Position numbers and translations under genes: made by a program
The notes under the pieces: generated by a model
What the model saw: the letters and a program-made list of their open reading frames with translations, nothing else
Told to the model about the DNA's origin: nothing
The model's database searches: none
Source: Ectobius pallidus
Lineage: Eukaryota; Arthropoda; Insecta; Blattodea; Ectobiidae
Reading direction: 5' to 3'
Assembly: GCA_964059195.1 (NCBI GenBank)
Contig: CAXKWD010000001.1
Location: forward strand, 221,410,484-221,474,483
DNA length: 64,000 nucleotides
Shown: piece by piece, positions 56,641 to 64,000 of the stretch
Layout of the letters: each line of letters opens with the position of its first letter
Numbering within the stretch: position 1 is the stretch's first letter

Positions 56641-56743
56641 GAAACGGAAGAAGAAAGAAAGAAACTAAAATTCCGGCTTTGGAGTGTATTACATGATTAG
56701 AAAGCGCCGCCTGGGAAAAAACCTCAGATTCACTAATTAGTCA

Positions 56744-56933
56744 TAGGAGAGAGGTTCCATCTGGCGCTGTGAAGCGAACTCTGGCTTAGCTCAGTTGGTA
56801 GAGCAGTGGCACAGATAGCCAAAGGTCCTAGATTCGAATCTCAGTGTCAGAGGAATTTTTAGCCTATAATATTCTCATGTAATTTCCAACATAGACAATA
56901 ATGTGTGGTTCGTGAATGCATATATCCATTTTT
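56744..56933 (+). mobile_element. tRNA-derived SINE, family A, copy 2
   Basis: A box TTAGCTCAGTTGG and B box GATTCGAATCTC. Head, tRNA core and tail match 629-822. Confidence 0.75.
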
Positions 56934-58060
56934 GATTATGTCTTGAAGTTTGAAAATAAATATGCATTTTGCTTAGAAATCCAGACTGTACTCATAACAA
57001 GATTTCAGAATTTGATAAGCCTAGGCCTACTGCTATCTTGGATGTGTTAATTAATTTATCAGAGCTAGATATTGTTTTATTCCCCGAAAAAAGCTGTTCA
57101 TTAGAAAGCAAACAAGAAAGAAATACACGGCGTGAAGGCAATTGATGAATACAAATACCACCACTGAATAGTGAGATTTCATAAAATGTATAGGTAGGCC
57201 GTGATACAGACACAACAATCAACATATCTCTACGAAAAAAGATTTTTGTTAACTAATAAATAATATTATGGTGTTGCTTATGATCATGCTGTGTATGTTA
57301 TTAAATAACGCTATTAGCAAGTTCCATAAAATAGGGCTATGGTTAATATTACGGTTAATAAACACACAAGATTTTAATAATTAATAATGAATAAATTTTA
57401 TGCTAATTTTAGTGAGAATGCGCGCAAAATAAACGCATATTTACACAAATAACCGACAAAATTAATTAACTTCGCCGTATTAGCAGATGCCATGTAACAA
57501 GAAAATAAAACAGTAATTTCATTTGTTTTTATTTCTTGTTGCCCTGGTGACGAGATGACATTCATATTTTACTGCGAAACTGATTAACGGATAATGGTAA
57601 CTGTAAGATTTTATTTTTCAATAATAAACAGTTTTCTGCTAACTTTAGTTGAAATTCCTTAGTAAATATGCGCAAAATAGAGGCGTGTTTGCACAAATAA
57701 CCTTAGTAATTTGATTAACTTCACCATATTACCGGTTAACACGCAATAAACCACTCTAGCAATAAAATTGTACTTCTTTTGTTTAATTTTTACGTTTTCT
57801 CTTTTTAGTTGCCTTGGAGATCAAAAGTCATTCGTAGCTATTCCAAAAGCGATTAATGTCACGGACAAGGAAAACAATACCATTCCGAGTTTTGATTAAA
57901 TAATTTTCTGCTAAAGCATGAGTCAGTAGGTATTTGAACAAACAAGCCTGCTAAATGAATTAACTTCGGTATAATCGCTGTTGCCGAGTAGCAATGGTCG
58001 TAAAACTGTTTGTGAGAGTTTTTTTTATCGTCCTGTTGGGTGACCAAAGAGTATTTGTCA

Positions 58061-58472
58061 CTTTTTTCAACTAATATTTTAAATTACAAATAAAATACAA
58101 AATATAAAATAGAATACAGAAATACAGTAGGCCTACCATTGTGTGAGTAAAACATTTAATGTTCTTCCCACATTCTGTATTTTGGCTATTACTATAGATT
58201 TAAACTACGAAATATGATTTTTAAAAACTTATTGAATTTTTTGCTGTTCATATTTACTATTTCTGGGTGTGACTAATTATGGAGTTAGGCCTATTGAGTC
58301 TTCAACCATAATAACTGCAATTTTTTTACCGCCGCCCATAACCCCGAAAAACTTTTGATTCTTGAAATAATACGAGTTCGTATAATAACGCTAGAAATAA
58401 ATATAGCCCCATTTTTAAGCTAATTCCAGCAAAAATTGCTACGAAATCTTAAACTTGATAAAACCCTAAAAT

Positions 58473-58475
<3 letters not shown>
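58061..58475. other. fz intron, unassigned
   Basis: AT-rich. It holds two TAGGCCTA octamers (58128 and 58286) only 158 bp apart. No gene. Confidence 0.4.
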
Positions 58476-58519
<44 letters not shown>

Positions 58520-58864
58520 TACTTTAATGTAAATTTTTACCGCTCAAGTTTGATCTGTTTGTTTAAAAATGAAATCCATTCTTCTTGTTTTAATTTCCGC
58601 GAAAAGATCAATAATTTTTTCCTTGGTCTGCCATGGTTGAAGATTTCTGTCAAATAAAAGAACTGTGAAGTGCACAGTTCCATACAAAGATTTTCTTTTT
58701 TCTTTGTAATAAACTGGGGGATGGCTACTGGCATTAAGCTTAAGGATTATATATTATACAAGTATAAAGATAGAATGAAAGGAAAAAAGACTCATTATGT
58801 TAAATGTTATCCATAATATCAAGCGGAAATGGGGGTGCTGCAGTTCCACACGAGCCGCCACTGG
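58476..58864 (-). pseudogene. hAT-end-like sequence with a short frame and an A41 tract
   Basis: On the minus strand, CCAGTGGCGGCTCGTGTGG at 58864 resembles a hAT terminus. It is followed by a 65-residue frame (58734-58537; EIFNHGRPRKKLLIFSRK), ATTAAA and then 41 A residues (58516-58476). NHGRP is reminiscent of the N-terminal part of some hAT proteins, but the rest is not recognised. The A tract may be the tail of a retrocopied transcript or a plain homopolymer. Confidence 0.4.
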
Positions 58865-59420
58865 TTGGAATATAAATTCATTCCACTTCTAAGCTTCCAT
58901 CTTGTGTATTGTCTGGGACTTTCCAAACATCCTGTATTGGGTATGGAGTAGAGTGTAAAGAATATAGGCCTAAGATATTTTGTGACGTAGGAGCTGCTTT
59001 TTTCATTTGAGGGAGAAAGTCATTAAATCCGTGTGTTTTACGCGCGCACGAAGTGCTGAGTCATGAAATTAGCCTTAGCCAGGTCGTTGGACCTCCTTCG
59101 TGAATCCACACTCAAGTTCTCTTGTAGAAACTTACAAGGTAGCTGATTAATTTCACTCAATTGCGCGATTCCCTTTCGTTTTTTATTTCACCTGTCGTCA
59201 TTTTATGTTACAGGAGGCCTTGGGTCCGCTTCTCTATTTCCGTGTAGAATTCTTTTGTCAGTTTTTTTGTTGCTAGGAAACAATCTGGGATCTCGTTGAA
59301 ATCATTGTGAAAATTGCTGTATCTTCTCTTTTATGCCTTCAGTGCACAAAATCTTACGTGCTCAAGTAAAAGTTTTACCTCGTAGTATAATGTATCATTA
59401 TGTATGACTTTCTCTTTATG
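58865..59420. other. fz intron, unassigned
   Basis: No repeat or gene recognised. Confidence 0.4.
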
Positions 59421-59435
59421 TAAATTGTTGGAAAA

Positions 59436-59742
59436 ATGAATAGAATGTTACCGCATCCGACGGTCTGGACTGTATGGAGGATGCTGGAGCACCTCTCAAC
59501 CAAATTTGTTCATTTTCTCACGACCAGCTGCAGTCAGACCTGGCACCCGTCGGACTTTCATTTGTTTGGTCCCATGAAGAAATTCCTTACCGGTAAACGC
59601 CTTGCATCAGATGCTGAAGTGAAAACAGCAGTCCGCAAATGGCTATACTCCAACCGAACGGACTTCTATGAACAGGGTATTTTGAAACTGGCATCACGAT
59701 GGGAGAAACGTGTTGAAAAATTTGGCGACTATATAGCAAAAT
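59436..59742 (+). pseudogene. mariner transposase C-terminal fragment
   Basis: Reads SQTWHPSDFHLFGPMKKFLT, GKRLASDAEVKTAVRKW, LYSNRTDFYEQGILKLASRWEKRV in pieces, ending DYIAK. HPSDFHLFGPMKK corresponds to the SPDLAPSDFHLFGPLK motif carrying the last catalytic Asp of mariner; the preceding PDL is altered (QTW). The N-terminal half is missing. The frame runs on into the SINE, which is not part of the protein. Confidence 0.85.
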
Positions 59743-60147
59743 GTCGGCCCCGGTGGTCTAGAGGTAGCGTGCCCGCCTCTAGATCCGCAGGGCGCGGGAT
59801 CAAACCCGGCCGCGGTCGATGGATTTTTCAGGACGTAAAAATCCTGGGCACGGAGTCCTCCGGAAGGGACTTTAAGCTGGGGGTCCCGTGTCGTAGATTT
59901 ACGGCACGTAAAAGAACTCCAAGGCTAAATTAGAGCCTCTGGACAAAATTTCTCGGCCCTTTCACGTCCAAGAAATACTTAGTTTCCAGAGGGGGGTTGC
60001 GAGGCGATGGGCTTACCACCTGTCCCTCTACCCTCTCTCGGAAAATAAGCATATCAAAATTAGTATAGGTAATGAAACCTCCGCTTGGAGGCCCCTTCGC
60101 CCCACCTGGGGATCATAGGGTACCAGATACAGATAGATAAAAGATAA
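59743..60147 (+). mobile_element. tRNA-derived SINE, family G
   Basis: GGCCCCGGTGGTCTAGAGG with A-box-like GGTCTAGAGGTAGCGTG and B box GGATCAAACCC. It ends in AGATAGATAAAAGATAAAAG. Flanks are AAAATGTC and AAAAGATGTCCC; the other mariner copy shows the unsplit site near 43861. Only one copy is in the window. Confidence 0.8.
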
Positions 60148-60249
60148 AAGATGTCCCTTCATGTGTGCATTTGTTTGTAAATGTACCTATTTAACTTTCT
60201 TTGAAAAAAAAAAAAAATATTGTGCGTTACTTTTCGATCCACCCTCGTA

Positions 60250-61660
60250 TATATATTTCATTTCATTAACAGCAAAATTAAGTGATCTTGGTGAATATGA
60301 GATTTCTTACAATTGAAAGCGCTTAGTTATTTCGTCACTGGCTTCCGTTCACTAATTTGCATATATATTACATGTTTAGTATGAGTGGGAAGCAACTGTC
60401 AGCGTTTGTCTTACGCCACAATTAAGTTTGAACACAAGGAAACGGTTGACAGCTAATATTCCCAGCAGTAAAACCTAAGAAACAGGTTGTACTTGCGAAA
60501 AAAAACTTCTAAGTTATATTACGTAGGCTACTTGTATGTGCAGATTGAGTTATGCACCTTTCTCATTAAATTACACAGTTCTTAATTAGCTTATCTTTCA
60601 TCTTTACTAAAATTAATATGTGATACATCCCATTGCCTGGGGACAGTCCCTGCATTTGCTCTTTATGTCCCTTGTCCCCGTATTTATTTTAGTCCCAGTG
60701 ATTTTTTCAATTTTACGCACTACAAATATCTAGAATACATAACTACAAGTCACTAAAAAAACACACTCTGGAAATATTGCACATAAGACCTATCCACACT
60801 TAGGTCTATCCTGCGCCAAAGTACAAAGACAAAAGTACACAGCCCAAACACGTCACACCATCAACATCCCCTACGGATGTACATAAGGGCACAATTAGTA
60901 TACACACATGACATATGGTTACCAAAATTTGGTTTGACCGGAGGTTTAGGCTTAATTGCTTGGCATTCCGGGGGTAAGGGTGGGCACAAAAAAAGTATTA
61001 GTATTAAGTATTAAAAAGTTATTTCGAAAACTAATGAACATTATGTTGTTTCTATTGACAAAGAGGTAATCGATTGCCATTTATTCGAATATTGGTTCGA
61101 TATTATACATACGTGTGTATAGATCTATATAACTGTCAACTTGTGTATCCGAGGGATGGAGCATAAGTCATGACAACTTTTTTTTTCTCCTCAAAATTAC
61201 GCTATGTTACCATGAGATGTTGTATGTCACGGAAGAGTGTGGCATCTCTAGAATATGGACACATCATTTGGTAGCATTGTGATGTACGGTTTATACGAAT
61301 AGAGGCGATGGTAATTTAGTTGTGAGTCAGACCCCTTACAGATTGGATATAACAAGATGTGATCAGGATTCTTTCGTCAAAATAGTCGCTATCCGAGGGA
61401 GAAATACCAGAGAATACCACAAAGAACAGATGGAAGCCTTATGGAATAATACCCATCCGTACCGAACTCTTCAGGGATCAGTGAAATAGAATAAGAAATT
61501 ACGATCAAATTACGAAATCAGCAGTAACATAGTATTAACATATATTGACATGAAATAAAAATAACACAGTGAACATTTCTTTCAAAAACTAAAGAATTAA
61601 AGATTTGAAAACTCGATCGCGATTTGCGATCTTCAGCGAAGTTTCCCCTTAGTTCAGGCT
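60250..61660. other. fz intron, unassigned
   Basis: AT-rich. No coding domain or clear terminal repeats. Confidence 0.4.
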
Positions 61661-61692
61661 CGGAACCTCGGTTAATCGAGACTTTACTGTAT
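61661..61692 (-). repeat. Solo pogo/Tigger-like terminus
   Basis: The complement reads TACAGTAAAGTCTCGATTAA then CCGAGG, a pogo/Tigger-type end. No partner was found within the window. Confidence 0.5.
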
Positions 61693-62123
61693 TCCACATA
61701 AACAAATATTGACAGATGGTCATACGACTTGATTTGCTTTGCTACTGCGCGTATGTTTCCTGCATTCTTATACTGTACTTGGGTATGGGAATAAAATAGA
61801 CGTTTTATCTCTCCAGCCTACTCGTGGGTGAAACGAGGACTTGTAGAAGTTAGAGAGAAAGTAGAAAGAGGTATTTATAGACTTGTAGATAAAGTTGGAG
61901 AGCGGGGGCTGGGCAGGCTGGCAATTTATTACGAGTCTTGCCATCTGATACCACGTACAAGCACCAAACCAACACCAAGCATGAAGACGATCGGATCAAT
62001 TCCAATTTAAATGATTTCCTAATAAAATCAGGCAAACTTTCTTTCTTTTCTTTCTTAATCGTAGTTTAACCTCCCCCTTTAAAGATTTAAACGACCCAAG
62101 CCGCCCGGGCCTTACAGGGCCGC
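61693..62123. other. fz intron, unassigned
   Basis: Two overlapping frames of about 60 residues on opposite strands have no domain. Confidence 0.4.
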
Positions 62124-62440
62124 GACCTGTCGGGAGAGGGACTATCTTTGGATCACATAGATACTTTTTTGACCAGACAAGGACATGGAGGGCCTCCCCG
62201 GGATGAGTGATCAGCCCAATGCCGGGGCCACCTCCGAGACAACACAAACACATAGGACATTCACTCACATACTCACTCAGAACAAGCCTAGGATGGGGAT
62301 GAAGATGATATCCGGGACCACAAGGGCCTAAAGTTACCTCACAGGTGAGGGAAAACCCCGGGAAAAACTTGTCCCGACCAGGAATCAAGCCCGGGCCCGC
62401 TTGTGAGAGGAGCGAACTCATCCCCTACGCCACAGCGATG
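62124..62440 (-). mobile_element. tRNA-derived SINE, family E, near-complete copy
   Basis: On the minus strand GCTGTGGCGTAGGGGATGAG gives the A-box region and GGGCTTGATTCC the B box; the 3' part GGCCCTCCATGTCC to TGTGATCCAAAG recurs at 33592-33765. The 3' GGCCTCCATGTCC..GGATCAC motif also resembles the tail of family F. Confidence 0.8.
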
Positions 62441-62727
62441 TAACAAAGTGCCAGAATGTCTTTGTTTAGGCCTAATTAGTGATAATTGCATCTATGATAT
62501 GCAGAAAATAAATTATTTTTGTTATCGATTTCAGAGTTAAGCTCCAGATCGATTCATTAAGCAGGGCTTACGGAAGAACAAAGGTCTAGTTTGATAAGAA
62601 TAGTGAAAGAATATGTGGGTAGCGTTATTTGTCAAAGCTAACTGTATTGCAACTTTCAAAGCCGTATAAGAACATAGCAAAACAATATGTTGTCATGAGA
62701 ACTGATTTGCATTTGATAAATTCTTTC
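62441..62727. other. fz intron, unassigned
   Basis: AT-rich; one TAGGCCTA at 62467. Confidence 0.4.
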
Positions 62728-62945
62728 TACTGCCATAACATATGCGCTAAATTGGGCTTTACTCCGGTACCGGTCAACCGATTTGGTTCAAAATAAACAG
62801 GCTTCTTCCCATGGACGTTATAAATGCGTATACCAAATTTCCTGAAAATCCGATATAGCGTGTTATCCGATAAAGTTATCGCGCGTACAGACAGACGGAC
62901 AGACATTTTCCCGTCCACCCCACAATCTCAGAAAGTAGCCTTCTG
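62728..62945 (-). repeat. Repeat family R1, third copy
   Basis: The complement runs from TCTGTCTGTACGCGCGATAA through ACGTCCATGGGAAGAAGCC to GTACCGGAGTAAAGCCC. The minus strand is open and reads YRIFRKFGIRIYNVHGKK then FEPNRLTGTGVKPNL. Confidence 0.75.
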
Positions 62946-63439
62946 GGACTTGATAATCATGGCCTTAGACTTTCAATACACAGGAAGGTACATTTCATAA
63001 TAGAGAAAGAGCCAAAGAGAAATTCACTGAATAGACACGGAACGAATTCATGGGGGAAACAATGAACAACGGACAAAGTCACAAGAGAGAACAAATGAAT
63101 AGCAGTCAGAAAACCGGAGTTATTCTGCTAGAAGGTTTTGTGACTTCTTACAAAAAAGACTGGAATTTTTGAGGGTGAAGAAAGGAATTCAGCTGAGGGT
63201 AAATGGCATGGGGACGATAAAAGTTTCTCTTCGCTGTATGCCAAGGAGACAAAAACTCAAATAAGGGCAAGGTTAGTTATTATACGCACTTTCTGAAACC
63301 TTCGTAAATTTGTGTTAAGAGATGACCGAACGGTTGAGAGTGATTCTCTAAAATATTTGACCTAGGAATTTGATCTTTTACACACTTAACTATAACTTTT
63401 ACAGAAATTACTTTTACACAGCCTAACTTCTGCAGGAGA
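62946..63439. other. fz intron, unassigned
   Basis: No gene or named repeat. Confidence 0.4.
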
Positions 63440-63777
63440 TTTGCTAGGAGGTGTTTCAACATCTACCCTATAGCCCGGACTTCGCTCCCAGTTATTTCCA
63501 TCTTTTCCTACAGCTCAAAAAATGACAGGGGATGACAGAGAGAAGGTGTTTTGTCACACAGTGGTTAAAATCCCTGCCGGCAGACTTGTACGAAACAGGT
63601 ATTCAAAAGTTGGTTCCACGATAAGACAAATGATTCAGTTCCGGTGGCGAATATGTTGAAAAATAGCTGAATACTTGCTGTGTCTATTAAAATATATATA
63701 TATATATATATGTCCACGAAATTGTGTTTTGTTTCTGTAAACGGCCCCAAGGAAACTTACTTTATGGACGCGCCTCG
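63440..63777 (+). pseudogene. Degenerate mariner 3' end
   Basis: The + strand reads YSPDFAPSYFHLF, then LPADLYETGIQKLVPR and GGEYVEK with several stops, a decayed mariner transposase C-terminus (SPDLAPSDYHLF with the catalytic Asp changed to Tyr). A (TA)n run at 63691-63711 and the end ATGGACGCGCCTCGTA follow. Confidence 0.75.
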
Positions 63778-64000
63778 TATTATGAGTAGACCTAGGATTT
63801 TAGGCTCTAAAAATTAGTTTTAGGCACCTAAAACAGGCTTTTAAAACAAGTAAATAGGCTTTTAAAACAGAAAATAAGCATTATTATGAAAAGACTCGTC
63901 CACCTAACCACAAACCACAATGTACCAAAAGTTCAATGGATGCAACGTCACTAAGCCCTATAGTATTGTATATTAACTGGATTTATGCACATATTCACTC
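63778..64000. other. Decayed repeat at the window edge
   Basis: TTTTAGGCACCTAAAACAGG and AGGCTTTTAAAACA motifs recur, like hAT subterminal repeats. It is cut by the window end. Confidence 0.4.

Larger units (their letters stand above)
55912..58060. repeat. Degenerate tandem repeat, period about 247 bp, split by insertions
   Basis: An ATTAACTTCGCCGTATTA-type block occurs at 55928, 57465, 57714 and 57959, each followed about 75-95 bp later by a GTTGCC(T)TGG(T)GA..CATTC-type block (55962, 57539, 57808, 58032). The last three units are contiguous at 249 and 245 bp spacing. The first is separated by a retrotransposon fragment and a SINE. Confidence 0.7.
59421..60249 (+). mobile_element. 5'-truncated mariner interrupted by a SINE
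   Basis: The right end reads GCGTTACTTTTCGATCCACC then CTCGTA. It shares sequence with 43749-44040. The SINE at 59743-60147 splits its 3' part; the text resumes ATGTCCCTTCATGTGTGC. Confidence 0.8.

Noticed and set aside
55928..58060. CRISPR-like array
   Set aside because: Units are about 247 bp, strongly diverged and in eukaryotic DNA; no short identical repeats with unique spacers.
59743..59933. C-terminal extension of the mariner frame
   Set aside because: These codons come from an inserted SINE and are not part of the transposase.

Overview
The window is nuclear DNA of an animal, most likely an arthropod and probably a hemimetabolous insect. Protein genes are sparse and intron-rich, with splice sites and long AT-rich non-coding stretches. 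Transposons and tRNA-derived SINEs of insect type are dense: Tc1/mariner/IS630, pogo-like, hAT, piggyBac-like, PIF/Harbinger-like, and fragments of non-LTR retrotransposons. The retrotransposon 3' ends and the repeated use of the octamer TAGGCCTA remind me of cockroach/termite sequence, but that placement is inference. No bacterial operon, CRISPR array or convincing functional tRNA gene is present.

Only two host genes can be supported, both on the + strand. At 13343-14374 lies the last coding exon of a BTB/POZ-family protein (BACK region plus a divergent PHR-like domain); its upstream exons, which should carry the BTB domain, were not found here. At 26564-27794 lies the first coding exon of a Frizzled-type Wnt receptor of the Fz1/2/7 class (fz). 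It encodes the signal peptide, a complete ten-cysteine Frizzled domain and transmembrane helices 1-4, and ends at a clear GTAAGT donor. No exon for helices 5-7 was found, so 27795-64000 is read as one fz intron of at least 36 kb.

Layout: 1-13340 is transposon-rich (an IR/DR-type element at 1025-2858, a palindromic element at 4122-4640, a five-level nest at 4901-9166, a Tc1-like element at 9252-11614 and a pogo-like element at 12522-13243). 13343-14374 is the BTB-family exon. 14500-25070 is intergenic and is a series of short non-autonomous elements, many with readable terminal inverted repeats and target-site duplications. 25070-26563 is repeat-poor and contains the probable fz leader with short upstream ORFs. 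26564-27794 is the fz exon. 27795-64000 is the intron: hAT, pogo-like and mariner debris, at least seven SINE families, non-LTR 3' ends, degenerate tandem repeats, and repeat-poor islands (around 44.3-45.4, 48.3-49.2, 50.1-50.6 and 51.8-52.2 kb) that could hold fz regulatory elements.

I found no new multi-gene system. The most unusual signals are: at least 18 copies of the palindrome TAGGCCTA; a five-deep transposon nest with terminal repeats or duplications readable at every level; paired elements where one copy preserves the empty site of an insertion in the other; three RFX X-box-like palindromes in the fz intron; and two old tandem arrays with no known role.
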